64,000 bases of DNA, from NCBI RefSeq assembly GCF_025452195.1, contig NZ_CP104972.1, positions 62,001 through 126,000 on the forward strand, written 5' to 3'. Source of the stretch: Phyllobacterium zundukense. Lineage in GTDB: Bacteria; Pseudomonadota; Alphaproteobacteria; Rhizobiales; Rhizobiaceae. This document shows, one piece after another, positions 19,482 to 29,256 of the stretch. Position 1 is the stretch's first letter; each line of letters begins with the position of its first letter. A program made the translations under genes and the position numbers. The notes beneath the pieces are model-generated. The model was not told the origin of the DNA and did not search any database. It saw only the letters and a program-made list of their open reading frames with translations.

Positions 19482-19611
19482 CTATGGCGCAAAAACGGCG
19501 CTAGTGTCAATCAACTTCAGTCAAATAGTTTCATATTGCACTGCACAATCGTAAGTTTATGATTGAAATTGACCGTTTGTGATTGACAACAAAATGCGAT
19601 CTGCTCCATAG
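19482..19611. promoter_or_regulatory. Divergent rhaR / rhaD promoters with repeated operator-like motif
   Basis: Two promoters of the same form, TTGACA-N17-CCATAG, point outward: one leftward (-35 at 19510-19505, -10 at 19487-19482) for rhaR, one rightward (-35 at 19583-19588, -10 at 19606-19611) for rhaD. Both -35 boxes lie inside GATTGACA. Further related words (GATTGAAATTGAC at 19561-19573) make a repeat cluster suited to a DeoR-type repressor. Confidence 0.6.
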
Positions 19612-19678
19612 CTAGGTGCAAATAGCAACGGCCGGACGATCTGTCCTGAGCTGGCAATTGACTTTTCGGGAGGCGAAT

Positions 19679-21775
19679 ATGGCAGACAAGGTCCAACTTC
19701 TGGATAATCGTTGGGACGATCAAAAGGCCTCTGGTCTGGATGAACCGGGCAAGCTGCTTTACCGCTCCAATCTGCTGGGTGCCGACAAGCGCATCACCAA
19801 TTATGGTGGTGGCAATACTTCCGCGAAAGTAATCGAAACCGACCCTTTGACCGGCAAGCCGGTCGAGGTGCTGTGGGTCAAGGGGTCGGGCGGCGATGTC
19901 GGCACGATCAAGCTCGATGGTTTTGCCACGCTTTATATGGAAAAGCTGGAATCGCTGAAGTCCATCTACAAGGGCGTCGAGGACGAGGATCGCATGGTCG
20001 GCTTCCTGCCGCACTGCACCTTCAACCTCAATAGCCGCGCTGCCTCCATCGATACGCCGCTGCACGGATTTGTGCCGTTCAGACATGTCGATCACATGCA
20101 TCCCGATGCGATCATCGCCATTGCCGCGTCGAAAAACTCCCGCGAATTGACGCAGGAAATCTTCGGCGACCAGATCGGCTGGTTGCCGTGGCGTCGTCCC
20201 GGTTTCCAGCTCGGTCTCGATCTTGGCGCCTATGTGGCTGACCATCCAAATTCAAAAGGTGTCGTGCTCGAAAGCCATGGTCTCTTCACGTGGGCCAATG
20301 ATGCCAAGGAATGCTATGAACTGACGCTGGACATCATCAACAAGGCGATCATCTGGTTCGATCAGAAAACCGCCGGGAACGCGGCCTTTGGCGGGGAGGT
20401 CACCAAAAGTCTGGATGCCTCCGAACGGCGTGCTGTTGCGGCAAAATTGATGCCGGAAATTCGCGGAAAAATCGGTGTGTCGGAGCGTAAGCTTGGTCAT
20501 TTCGACGATCAACCGGCCGTGCTCGAATTCGTCAATTCGAACGATCTGCGCCCGCTCGCGGCCTTGGGCACGAGCTGTCCGGACCATTTCCTGCGCACGA
20601 AAATTCGGCCGCTCGTACTCGACTTCAATCCGGCGAACCCGGACGTGGATGCGGTAGCCGCATCGCTCGAGGCCGCGCTGGAAGCATACCGCGCCGACTA
20701 CACCCGCTATTACAATGACTGCAAGCACGACAATTCGCCGGCTATGCGCGATCCCAACCCAGTGATTTTCCTGATCCCCGGGGTTGGCATGCTGTCCTTC
20801 GCCAAGGACAAGGCGACCGCGCGCATCGCGGGCGAGTTTTACGTCAACGCGATCAACGTCATGCGCGGCGCTTCATCGGTCTCCGAGTATCAGGGCCTGC
20901 CCGAACAGGAAGCCTTCGACATCGAGTACTGGCTGCTCGAAGAAGCCAAGCTCCAGCGCATGCCGAAACCCAAGTCATTGGCAGGCCGGGTAGCTTTCGT
21001 CACCGGCGGCGCCGGCGGCATCGGCCGGGCGACGGCGGAACGGCTTTTGGGCGAGGGCGCCTGTGTGGTGCTTGCCGACATTGATGCTGAAGCATTGAAG
21101 ACGGCGCATGACGATTTCGCCAGACGCTATACGGCGGATGCCGTACGCAGCGTTCAGTTGAACGTGACGGATGAGGCAGGGGTGATCGCCAGCTACGCCG
21201 AAGCTTCCGTGGAATTTGGCGGTGTCGATATTCTGGTTTCCAATGCCGGCATCGCATCCTCGGCGCCAATCGAGACGACCGAGCTTTCGATGTGGACGCG
21301 CAATATCGATATTCTTGCAACCGGCTATTTCCTCGTCGCGCGCGAGGCGTTCCGGCTGTTCCGCAGGCAGAAGATTGGCGGTAATGTCGTCTTCGTCGCG
21401 TCGAAGAACGGCCTTGCCGCGTCGCCAAATGCGAGCGCCTATTGCGCGGCCAAGGCTGCGGAAATCCATCTGGCCCGCTGTCTGGCACTGGAGGGCGCTG
21501 AAGGGGGCATTCGCGTCAATACGGTCAATCCCGATGCGGTACTGCGGGGCTCGAAAATCTGGAACGGCGAGTGGCGTGAGCAGCGCGCCGCCTCCTCCAA
21601 TCTGCAGGTTGACGAGCTTGAGGAACACTATCGCAAGCGTTCACTGCTGAAGCTCAATGTGCTGCCGGAAGACATCGCCGAAGCAATATATTTTCTTGCC
21701 TCGGACGCATCCGCCAAATCGACTGGTAATATCATCAATGTCGATGCGGGCAACGCGCAGAGCTTTACGCGTTAG
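19679..21775 (+). CDS. rhaD: Bifunctional rhamnulose-1-phosphate aldolase / short-chain alcohol dehydrogenase
   Basis: The 698-residue fusion has an N-terminal class II aldolase domain (about 1-420; ITNYGGGNTSAKV and the metal-site region HVDHMHPDAII) and a C-terminal SDR domain (about 430-698; VTGGAGGIGRATAE cofactor loop, SNAGIA, catalytic YCAAKAA). It cleaves rhamnulose phosphate to dihydroxyacetone phosphate and L-lactaldehyde and then acts on the aldehyde. I use the ATG at 19679 with ribosome site GGGAGGCG. Same fusion and position as in R. leguminosarum, divergent from rhaR. Confidence 0.93.
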   Translation: MADKVQLLDNRWDDQKASGLDEPGKLLYRSNLLGADKRITNYGGGNTSAKVIETDPLTGKPVEVLWVKGSGGDVGTIKLDGFATLYMEKLESLKSIYKGVEDEDRMVGFLPHCTFNLNSRAASIDTPLHGFVPFRHVDHMHPDAIIAIAASKNSRELTQEIFGDQIGWLPWRRPGFQLGLDLGAYVADHPNSKGVVLESHGLFTWANDAKECYELTLDIINKAIIWFDQKTAGNAAFGGEVTKSLDASERRAVAAKLMPEIRGKIGVSERKLGHFDDQPAVLEFVNSNDLRPLAALGTSCPDHFLRTKIRPLVLDFNPANPDVDAVAASLEAALEAYRADYTRYYNDCKHDNSPAMRDPNPVIFLIPGVGMLSFAKDKATARIAGEFYVNAINVMRGASSVSEYQGLPEQEAFDIEYWLLEEAKLQRMPKPKSLAGRVAFVTGGAGGIGRATAERLLGEGACVVLADIDAEALKTAHDDFARRYTADAVRSVQLNVTDEAGVIASYAEASVEFGGVDILVSNAGIASSAPIETTELSMWTRNIDILATGYFLVAREAFRLFRRQKIGGNVVFVASKNGLAASPNASAYCAAKAAEIHLARCLALEGAEGGIRVNTVNPDAVLRGSKIWNGEWREQRAASSNLQVDELEEHYRKRSLLKLNVLPEDIAEAIYFLASDASAKSTGNIINVDAGNAQSFTR

Positions 21776-21799
21776 GACTGTCGGTCTTGGGAGGACATC

Positions 21800-23092
21800 A
21801 TGGCTGAGCTACATATTTCCGGTGAACTGATAGCGACCGAAAACGACCGGCTGCTCGCTGCACACAAGAGCGACTATGAGGCGCTGGGCGCCCATCTCGC
21901 GCGACGCAACATCGATATCGATGCAATCACCAGCAAGGTCGCGGAATTTTTCGTCGCCATACCGTCGTGGGGTGTTGGCACGGGCGGCACGCGGTTTGCG
22001 CGCTTTCCCGGCATAGGCGAGCCGCGCGGCATTTTCGACAAGCTCGACGATTGTGCGGTGATCCAGCAATTGACACGCACAACGCCGAATGTGTCGTTGC
22101 ATATCCCTTGGGACAAGGCGGATCCAAAACATCTGAAGGCTCATGCCGATGCACACGGCCTTGGTTTCGATGCAATGAATTCCAACACGTTCTCCGATGC
22201 ACCCGATCAGGCGCATTCCTACAAATATGGATCACTCAGCCATGTGAATGCTTCGACGCGGACACAGGCGATCGAGCACAATATCGAATGTATCGAGATC
22301 GGTGCAGCGATTGGCTCGAAAGCCCTGACCGTGTGGGTTGGCGATGGCTCCAATTTTCCGGGGCAGAGCAATTTTGCCAAGGCCTTCGAGCGTTATCTCG
22401 GATCCATGTCGGAAATATATAAAGCGCTGCCGGATGATTGGCGCATCTTCTCCGAACACAAGATGTATGAGCCGGCTTTCTATTCGACCGTGGTACAGGA
22501 TTGGGGGACAAACTATCTGATCGCGCGGACATTGGGGCCGAAAGCCTATTGCCTTGTCGATCTCGGCCACCATGCGCCGAATACCAATATCGAGATGATC
22601 GTTTCGCGGCTGATCCAGTTCAAGAAACTAGGCGGCTTCCATTTCAATGATTCCAAATATGGCGATGACGATCTCGATGCGGGTTCGATCGATCCCTATC
22701 GCCTGTTTCTCGTCTTCAATGAACTCGTCGACGCGGAAGATCGCGGCGTAGAGAACTTCCATCCCGCCCACATGATCGATCAGTCGCACAATGTCACTGA
22801 TCCGATCGAAAGCCTGATCTCAAGCGCCAATGAAATTCGCCGGGCTTACGCTCAGGCTTTGCTGGTGGATCGAAAGGCATTGAGCGCTTACCAGGATGAG
22901 AACGATGCGCTGATGGCTTCCAATGCATTGAAGCGAGCCTACCGCACCGATGTCGAACCAATCCTCGCCGAGGCGCGCCGGCGATCAGCTGGAGCGATCG
23001 ATCCTGTCGCCACCTATCGCAAGAGTGGTTACCGCGAATTGGTCGGCAGGGAACGACCAGTAAGCGTCGCTGGCGGCGGCGGAATAATTTAA
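21800..23092 (+). CDS. rhaI: L-rhamnose isomerase
   Basis: This 430-residue xylose-isomerase-like TIM-barrel protein of the rhizobial RhaI type converts L-rhamnose to L-rhamnulose. Landmarks are VSLHIPWDKADP, ALTVWVGDGSNFPGQ, FSEHKMYEPAFYST, VDLGHHAPNTNIE and GGFHFNDSKYGDDDLD, which supply the metal and substrate ligands. The ATG at 21800 has ribosome site GGGAGG. The gene follows rhaD after 24 bp and is closed by a terminator. Confidence 0.93.
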   Translation: MAELHISGELIATENDRLLAAHKSDYEALGAHLARRNIDIDAITSKVAEFFVAIPSWGVGTGGTRFARFPGIGEPRGIFDKLDDCAVIQQLTRTTPNVSLHIPWDKADPKHLKAHADAHGLGFDAMNSNTFSDAPDQAHSYKYGSLSHVNASTRTQAIEHNIECIEIGAAIGSKALTVWVGDGSNFPGQSNFAKAFERYLGSMSEIYKALPDDWRIFSEHKMYEPAFYSTVVQDWGTNYLIARTLGPKAYCLVDLGHHAPNTNIEMIVSRLIQFKKLGGFHFNDSKYGDDDLDAGSIDPYRLFLVFNELVDAEDRGVENFHPAHMIDQSHNVTDPIESLISSANEIRRAYAQALLVDRKALSAYQDENDALMASNALKRAYRTDVEPILAEARRRSAGAIDPVATYRKSGYRELVGRERPVSVAGGGGII

Positions 23093-23115
23093 CCCATCTA
23101 CTCCTATCAAAACAT

Positions 23116-23152
23116 AAGGGCTGCGCTTCATCGCGCGGCCCTTTTGTTTTTT
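23116..23152 (+). terminator. Rho-independent terminator of rhaDI
   Basis: Arms AAGGGC-GCGC (23116-23126, one bulge) and GCGC-GCCCTT (23133-23143) with loop TTCATC are followed by a T-rich run TTTTGTTTTTT. It lies 24 bp after rhaI. Confidence 0.85.
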
Positions 23153-23208
23153 GAATTGACAGTCCCGTCAGCATTTGTTCTTATTCTACTATAAAACACT
23201 ATAATCCA

Positions 23209-23222
23209 TTATTGTGGAATAA
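23209..23222. promoter_or_regulatory. Possible IclR-regulator operator before the peptide-type ABC operon
   Basis: TTATT-GTGG-AATAA at 23209-23222 lies 14 bp before the binding-protein ATG. A near-identical word, TTATT-ACAT-TATAA (29260-29273), occurs between the IclR gene and the SelA-like gene. The shared form TTATT-N4-WATAA suggests one regulator acting on both transcription units. Confidence 0.4.
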
Positions 23223-23236
23223 CTAAGGGAACCGTC

Positions 23237-24767
23237 ATGAAATCACTGAAGCTCGCACTCCTTCTTGGTTCAGCGCTGATTGCTGTTAGCCCCTCCGCTT
23301 TCGCTCAGACAAAAGGCGGGGTCATCAACGTCGCCACGATCGGCGAGCCGCCGACACTCGATGCCATGGCCTCGACGGCGGATCTCGTCGGCATCGTCTC
23401 GCAGCACATTTTCGAAACCCTCTACACGTTCGACAAAAGCTGGAACGTCACACCACTTCTCGCTGCCAGTCTTCCCGAAGTTTCGCCTGACGGCAAAGTC
23501 TACACGATAAAGCTTCGCACCGGCGTCAAGTTCCATGACGGCACGGATATGGATTCCACCGACGTCGTCGCCTCGTTAAAACGCTGGACAGAAGTTGCCT
23601 CGCGCGGCAAGCAGACAGCCTCGATGATCGCTTCGATCGAAGCTGCCGATCCTGCGACTGTGAAAATCACTCTTAACGCACCTTATGCCCCGCTCGTTTC
23701 GCTGCTGGCTTTCAACAATGCCGCCGCGATCATCCTCCCGAGCGAGAAGCAGCAAAACCCGATGACCGATCCGGTTGGTACGGGCCCATATATGCTGAAG
23801 GAACGCAAGGCTGACCAATATATCCAGCTCGCGCGTTTCGACGGCTACAAATCACCCGAAGGCGACGAAAATGGCTATGGTGGTGCGCGGCATCAGTATC
23901 TCGATGAAATCCGCTTTGTTCCTGTGCCGGATGCCAATACGCGTGTCGAAGGTGCGGTTTCCGGCCAGTTCGACTACGTCGACAGCCTTCCGGTTGAAGC
24001 CTATGACCGGCTGAAGGACCAGAAAACGACTGAAGCCGTTTTGCTCAAGCCATTCGGCTGGCCGGTCTTCGTCATGAACACCAGTACTGGCATCACCAAG
24101 AACCAGGATATCAGATTGGCAATTCGCGATTCTGCTCAGCATGGAAGACATGATGGCCGCGGCCTTCGGCAGTACCGATTTCTATTCGCTCAATGCGTCG
24201 ATGTACCCCGATGGATATAGCTGGAAGACCGATGCGGGCACCGAAGGCGCCTATAATGTCGCTGATCCGGAAAAGGCTGCCGAGCTGATGAAGAAGGCCG
24301 GCTACAATGGCGAACCGATCCGCATCCTGACCAGCCGTCAATATGAATTCCACTACAAGATGGCGCAGGTTGCCGCCGAGTATCTGAAGGCTGCGGGCTT
24401 CACGGTGGATATGCAGGTCGTGGACTGGGCAACGCTGACCCAGCGCCGCGCCGACCCGAAACTCTGGGACATTTATATCAGCCACAGTCCCTTCCTGCCG
24501 GAGCCCGCTTTGATTGGCGCCATGTCGACCAGCGCGCCCGGTAATTGGGATACGCCCGCCCGCAAGGCGGCCGTCGATGCCTTCAATTCTGAGGTCGATC
24601 CAAAGAAGCGCGTTGAACTTTGGGCCGAAGTACAGAAAGTGATCTATGCCGAAGTCCCGATCATCAAGATCGGCGATTTCAACGCGCTCTCGGCCAAGTC
24701 ACCAAAGCTGGAAGGTTTCACGCCAGCGCCATGGCCCTATTTCTGGAACGTGTCGCTGAAGCAATAG
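23237..24767 (+). pseudogene. Peptide/opine-type ABC substrate-binding protein (SBP_bac_5), frameshifted
   Basis: The first 290 residues or so have a Sec signal (MKSLKLALLLGSALIAVSPS, cleavage AFAQ) and family-5 landmarks (FETLYTFDKSWNVTPLLA, VKFHDGTDM, DPVGTGPYMLKER). After QDIRLAI the frame from 23237 drifts into non-family sequence and stops at 24220. The family pattern (LSMEDMMAAAFG, SWKTDAG, then the C-terminal half to PAPWPYFWNVSLKQ) continues one frame over to 24767. One extra base near 24120-24130 accounts for it; the restored protein would be about 509 aa, normal length. Could be a sequence error, since the downstream permease, ATPase and enzyme genes are intact. Confidence 0.85.
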
Positions 24768-24850
24768 CGCAAGTGCAACGGTCGCGGGCTGGGGCCTCCC
24801 AGCCTGCGACCATTCTTCAGTAAAACCGCAAGAGAGAACGATCCGGCCAG

Positions 24851-25792
24851 ATGCTCCGCTACATACTCCAACGCTTTATCGGCATGATCATCGTTATGTT
24901 TCTGGTGGTGACGATAGTTTTCATCATCGTGCGCGTTACGCCGGGTGATCCCGCTGCCGTGATGCTTGGGCCGGAGGCGACTGCGGCGGATATTGCAGCG
25001 CTGCGTCAGCAACTCGGGCTCGATCAATCCATTCTGCTGCAATATATCTATTTCATCGGCAATCTGTTCAAGGGCGATCTCGGGCAGTCCATCTTTCTCA
25101 ACCAGCCCGTACTGCAGGCGCTGGCCCAGCGCGCCGAACCGACCTTCTTTCTCACAATCTTCTCGCTGTTGATTGCCAGCGTCATCGCCATTCCGATCGG
25201 CATTTATGCTGCATACCGGCGCGGGTCATTCTTCGATCAGGCAGCAACGGCAGTAGCGATGCTGGCCGCAAGTATCCCAAGCTTCTGGCTGGGACTCATC
25301 CTGATGCAGATATTCGCCGTACGATTTGGCCTGTTTCCCGTATCCGGCTATGGCGGGCCGGGAACATCGCTGATGGAACGGCTTGGATATCTGGTGCTGC
25401 CGGCGTTCGCGCTCGGCATCGTCTCTTCCGCACTCATCATGCGTTTCACCCGCGCCTCAATGCTCGATGTACTTGGCGACGACTATATTCGCACGGCGCG
25501 TGCCAAGGGCGTGGATGAGCGGCGGGTCGTCCTAAAACATGCCTTCAAGAACGCGCTGATTCCGATCCTCACCGTCCTCGGTCTGACAGCTGCCGTGCTG
25601 ATCTCGGGTGCTGTCGTCACAGAGACCGTGTTTGGTCTTCCCGGTGTCGGCAGTCTTGTGGTGTCAGCGGTATTGCGGCGGGACTACCCTGTCATCCAGG
25701 GCGCGCTGCTGATCATCGCAGCGCTCTACGTCCTCATCAACTTTGCCATCGATATGCTCTACCTCGTCGTCGATCCAAGGGTGCGCTACTGA
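24851..25792 (+). CDS. Oligopeptide-type ABC transporter permease (DppB-like)
   Basis: This 313-residue membrane protein has six predicted helices and the DppB N-terminus MLRYILQRFIGMIIVMFLVV followed by RVTPGDPAAVMLGPEAT. The EAA loop (YIRTARAKGVDERRVVLKHA) contacts the ATPase. It overlaps the second permease by 1 bp. Substrate is probably a small peptide or acylated amino acid given the neighbouring enzymes. Confidence 0.9.
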   Translation: MLRYILQRFIGMIIVMFLVVTIVFIIVRVTPGDPAAVMLGPEATAADIAALRQQLGLDQSILLQYIYFIGNLFKGDLGQSIFLNQPVLQALAQRAEPTFFLTIFSLLIASVIAIPIGIYAAYRRGSFFDQAATAVAMLAASIPSFWLGLILMQIFAVRFGLFPVSGYGGPGTSLMERLGYLVLPAFALGIVSSALIMRFTRASMLDVLGDDYIRTARAKGVDERRVVLKHAFKNALIPILTVLGLTAAVLISGAVVTETVFGLPGVGSLVVSAVLRRDYPVIQGALLIIAALYVLINFAIDMLYLVVDPRVRY

Positions 25793-26661
25793 TGGCCGAT
25801 ATTGCAACCAACGTCCCTACAAGCGAGCGCTCGAAATTTTTCCGGATATTGATCCGGCGCAAGACCGTGCTGTTCGGGCTGATCGTTCTCGCCATCTTCG
25901 TGCTTCTTGCGGTCTTCGCACCTCTGATCACACCCTATTCGCCGAGCAAATTGTCCATCGTCAACCGCCTGAAGCCACCGGACATGAAGTGGCTCTTTGG
26001 CACGGACGAATTCGGCCGCGACGTATTCTCGCGGACGATCTTTTCGGCGCGGTTGTCGCTATTGGTCGGTTTCGCCGTGGTGGTGCTTGCATCATTGATC
26101 GGCGTGACCCTTGGCATCCTCGCTGGATTTTTCCAGAAGCTCGACGCGCCGATTACCCGCCTTATCGACGCGATGATGGCCTTTCCGGATATTCTGTTGG
26201 CGATTGCGCTCGTTGCAGCACTCGGGCCATCGCTGACCACAGTCATCGTCGCACTCAGTATCGTCTATGCACCGCGCCTTGCTCGTATCGTTCGCGCCTC
26301 GACATTGGTCATTCGCGAACTGCCCTATGTGGAGGCTGCGACCTCGCTTGGAATCTCGACGCCGCATATCATGACGCGGCATATCCTGCGCAATCTGCTA
26401 TCGCCCATTCTCGTGCAAGGGACATTCCTCTTCGCCAATGCCATGCTCGCGGAAGCGGGACTCTCGTTCCTCGGGCTTGGCGTCAGCCCCGAAGTGCCAA
26501 CCTGGGGCACGATGATCGCGTCCGGCCGTCAATATATCGGCAAGGCGGACTGGATGACGCTATTCCCCGGCATCGCCATCGTGCTTGCCGTTCTTTCCCT
26601 GCAGATGGTTGGCGACGGTTTCCGCGACCTTCTCGATCCCCGCCTCAGAAAGGATCTCTGA
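25792..26661 (+). CDS. Oligopeptide-type ABC transporter permease (DppC-like)
   Basis: This 289-residue permease has the DppC landmarks: soluble N-terminus, a first helix, HWFGTDEFGRDVF-like motif (here WLFGTDEFGRDVFSR) and the coupling loop YVEAATSLGISTPHIMTRHI. Start ATG overlaps the stop of the first permease. It ends 2 bp before the amidohydrolase gene. Confidence 0.9.
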   Translation: MADIATNVPTSERSKFFRILIRRKTVLFGLIVLAIFVLLAVFAPLITPYSPSKLSIVNRLKPPDMKWLFGTDEFGRDVFSRTIFSARLSLLVGFAVVVLASLIGVTLGILAGFFQKLDAPITRLIDAMMAFPDILLAIALVAALGPSLTTVIVALSIVYAPRLARIVRASTLVIRELPYVEAATSLGISTPHIMTRHILRNLLSPILVQGTFLFANAMLAEAGLSFLGLGVSPEVPTWGTMIASGRQYIGKADWMTLFPGIAIVLAVLSLQMVGDGFRDLLDPRLRKDL

Positions 26662-26663
26662 TC

Positions 26664-27890
26664 ATGCCTGCCTCTTCTGCAACCGCCAATTCTCCAATCG
26701 AAGGGCGCTTGCTGCTGACCAATGTCAAACCGGTTTCGTTCGGACCCAATACGCCTTCGTCCACCATGGACATCCTGATCGATGCTGACGGCAGGATTGC
26801 CGAGTTTGGGCCTTCGCTGAATGTCCATGGCGATGTGCGCCGTGTCGACGGCAAGGGCGCATGGATTTCTCCAGGCTGGGTCGATCTGCACACGCATATC
26901 TGGCACGGCGGCACGGATATTTCGGTGCGCCCGCAACTGTGCGGCGCCGAGCGGGGCGTCACCACTATCGTTGACGCGGGTTCGGCGGGTGAAGCCAATT
27001 TCCACGGATTTCGTGAATACATCATTGATCCGGCGCGTGAACGTATCAAGGCGTTTCTGAACCTGGGCTCCATCGGGCTCGTAGCCTGCAACCGGGTGAG
27101 CGAACTCAGCGACATCAAGTCGATCGATATCGATCGTACCGTTGCCTGCGTCAATGAAAACCGCGATCACATCGTCGGATTAAAGGTGCGTGCCAGCCAT
27201 GTGATCACAGGCTCCTGGGGTGTTACTCCGGTTAAAGTCGGCAAGAAGCTGGCCAAGATACTGAAAATCCCGATGATGGTGCATGTTGGTGAACCGCCAG
27301 CGCTTTACGACGAAGTGCTGGAGATCCTCGGCCCGGGAGATATCATCACACACTGCTTCAACGGCAAGGTCGGTAGCAGCATCATCGAAGACGATGATCT
27401 TTTCGAACTGGCGGCACGTTGCGCGGGTGAGGGGATACGTCTCGACATCGGTCACGGCGGCGCATCGTTCTCGTTCCGCGTGGCGGAAGTCGCGATCCAG
27501 CGCGGACTTCTACCGTTTTCGATCTCGACCGATATTCATCTGCGCAGTTTGAACTTTGCAGTGTGGGACCTCGGCACCACGATGTCCAAACTCCTGAGCG
27601 TCGGCATGCCGTTCGACAAGGTGGTGGAGGCGGTGACGCTCTCCCCGGCATCGGCGATCAATCTGCCGACGGAGAACCTCTTGTCGGTCGGAACGCGTGC
27701 GGACTTCACCATATTCGAGCTCGCCGATTCCGATCTCACGGTCATCGACTCGATGGGGTACGAAGCAAGGCTCGACAAATTGTTCGAGCCACACTGGGCA
27801 GTGCTCGGCAATGAACCGATCGCCGCCAGCCGCTACCAACCTGTAAAGCCTGAAACATCCGGCGCCATTGCGCCCTATTCATACCGTTGA
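26664..27890 (+). CDS. Amidohydrolase/deacetylase of the cog3964 (EF_0837/AHA_3915) family
   Basis: This 408-residue metal-dependent hydrolase of the amidohydrolase superfamily has the HxH metal motif LHTHIWHGG (His76, His78), the probable carbamylated Lys in GLKVRAS, MMVHVGEPP, ITHCFNGK and the catalytic Asp in SISTDIHLRS. Characterised relatives, once called dihydroorotases, hydrolyse acetyl-(R)-mandelate-like esters or N-acyl compounds in vitro. The natural substrate is unknown. It sits between peptide permeases and a RidA gene, upstream of a SelA-like PLP enzyme, a partnership known in other bacteria. I infer deacylation of an imported acyl-amino compound. Confidence 0.85.
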   Translation: MPASSATANSPIEGRLLLTNVKPVSFGPNTPSSTMDILIDADGRIAEFGPSLNVHGDVRRVDGKGAWISPGWVDLHTHIWHGGTDISVRPQLCGAERGVTTIVDAGSAGEANFHGFREYIIDPARERIKAFLNLGSIGLVACNRVSELSDIKSIDIDRTVACVNENRDHIVGLKVRASHVITGSWGVTPVKVGKKLAKILKIPMMVHVGEPPALYDEVLEILGPGDIITHCFNGKVGSSIIEDDDLFELAARCAGEGIRLDIGHGGASFSFRVAEVAIQRGLLPFSISTDIHLRSLNFAVWDLGTTMSKLLSVGMPFDKVVEAVTLSPASAINLPTENLLSVGTRADFTIFELADSDLTVIDSMGYEARLDKLFEPHWAVLGNEPIAASRYQPVKPETSGAIAPYSYR

Positions 27891-27900
27891 GGAATTCGCC

Positions 27901-28398
27901 TTGAGTGACCTGTCAAGTCCGGCAATCAATGCCGACGTTTCCCCCTACGATCGTCTCAAGGCGCTGGGCATAGTTCTTCCCCCGGCGCCGAGCCCGATCG
28001 CGAACTTCGTTACCCACATCCAGGAAGGCAATATGCTTTACCTGTCGGGGCAAGGACCGCGGGAAGAGGACGGGTACATGCACACCGGCAAGGTCGGAGG
28101 TTATGTGAGCGTCGAAGAAGCTTACAAGCATGCGCGTCTGACCGGCATCAACCTGCTGGCGGTCATGCATTCGGCGCTCGGAGATTTGCGGCGGGTGAAA
28201 CGAGTAGTGAAGCTTCTCGGCATGGTCAACGCAGTACCGGACTTTGCCGATCATCCCTCGGTCATCAATGGGTGCTCTGACTTGCTGATCAACGTTTTTG
28301 GTGAAGCCGGCAACCATGCGCGTTCAGCCGTTGGCTTCAGCTCGTTGCCCGGCAATATCACCGTGGAAATCGAGGCAATTATTTCGTTGAAGGATTGA
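27901..28398 (+). CDS. RidA/YjgF-family enamine/imine deaminase
   Basis: The product (165 aa) belongs to the YjgF/RidA family with an N-terminal extension: NMLYLSGQGPREEDG, TGKVGGYVSVEEAYKHAR, AVMHSALGDLRRVKRVVKLLGMVN and GEAGNHARSAVGFSSLPGNITVEIEAII. RidA proteins hydrolyse reactive enamine/imine intermediates released by PLP enzymes. The TTG at 27901 has ribosome site GAGGAA (27889-27894) and is preferred; an ATG at 27868 overlaps the amidohydrolase. A SelA-like PLP enzyme nearby may be its partner. Confidence 0.88.
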   Translation: MSDLSSPAINADVSPYDRLKALGIVLPPAPSPIANFVTHIQEGNMLYLSGQGPREEDGYMHTGKVGGYVSVEEAYKHARLTGINLLAVMHSALGDLRRVKRVVKLLGMVNAVPDFADHPSVINGCSDLLINVFGEAGNHARSAVGFSSLPGNITVEIEAIISLKD

Positions 28399-28400
28399 GA

Positions 28401-29219
28401 TCAGGAATGACTGCGCCAGCCCATCACCGTTTCGATCCGCTCCGCCGAGGCCTTGACCTCGGCTGTGTAGCGATCGGGATTGTCGGTGATCTTCTGTTCG
28501 GGCAGAACGATGGAAATGGTGGCAATACAGGCGCCATTGTCATCGCAGATCGGCGAGGCGATACAGGCAACCGCATAGTCGGATTCGCCCGCCTGTATGG
28601 AGATGCGTGCCTGCAGGGCTTGTTTGGCCGACTCGGACAAAACGGACGGATCGATCACGGCGCGCCCAGTCGGAGAGGATTTTGCGCAATGCTCGAACAA
28701 GTCCAGCCGTTCCTGTTCCGGCAGATGACCAACCAGCAGGCGGCCGGATGCAGTCCAGTTGAGCGGCACGCGGGTGCCGACACGCGACGTCACCTGAAAA
28801 TGCCCCGGGCCGTCAGCCATCGCCAGCACCATCATATGATCGCCATCGCGACCGCAGACCTGTACCGTTTCGCCCGAAACGCGACTGAGATTGTGCATCT
28901 CGTGATTGGCGACATTGAGAAAATCCAGCGAGCGCGCATAGGCAAGACCATAGTGGTAGAGCCGCGCGCCCAGCCAGACGGTGTTATCGCCATTGCGCGA
29001 CAGGAGGTTCTTTTCAACGAGATCGTCGATGATCACGTAGACGGTGGAAAGGGGAGCGCCAATGGCCTTGGCGATCGCGTAGACGCCCGCCGGACTTCCC
29101 GTTTCGTACAGATAATCAAGAACCTGCAGGGCACGATCGATACCGCTGACACGCGAGCGGCGGGCAGTCGTTTCTTCACTGGAAACAGGTGCGTCCATGT
29201 CTGATGTCTTCGCGTCCAC
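28401..29219 (-). CDS. IclR-family transcriptional regulator
   Basis: The product (272 aa) has an N-terminal winged helix (GIDRALQVLDYLYETG, GVYAIAKAIGAPLSTVYVIIDDL) and a C-terminal IclR effector domain (GRLLVGHLPEQERLDLF, VACIASPICDDNGACIATISIVLPE). Start GTG at 29219 follows AGGAG; ATG at 29198 is possible. It faces the RidA gene tail-to-tail (stops 2 bp apart) and is divergent from the SelA-like gene. Likely local regulator of the transporter/enzyme cluster through the repeats at 23209 and 29257. Confidence 0.88.
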   Translation of the reverse strand: MDAKTSDMDAPVSSEETTARRSRVSGIDRALQVLDYLYETGSPAGVYAIAKAIGAPLSTVYVIIDDLVEKNLLSRNGDNTVWLGARLYHYGLAYARSLDFLNVANHEMHNLSRVSGETVQVCGRDGDHMMVLAMADGPGHFQVTSRVGTRVPLNWTASGRLLVGHLPEQERLDLFEHCAKSSPTGRAVIDPSVLSESAKQALQARISIQAGESDYAVACIASPICDDNGACIATISIVLPEQKITDNPDRYTAEVKASAERIETVMGWRSHS

Positions 29220-29256
29220 TCTTAGGCTCCTGGCACTATCGCTAAAGTTCTTCGGT

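Noticed and set aside
25743..26663. Long open frame upstream of and continuous with the amidohydrolase, giving 715 residues
   Set aside because: Its first 300 residues lie out of frame over the DppC-like permease and match no family; the amidohydrolase has a natural ATG at 26664.
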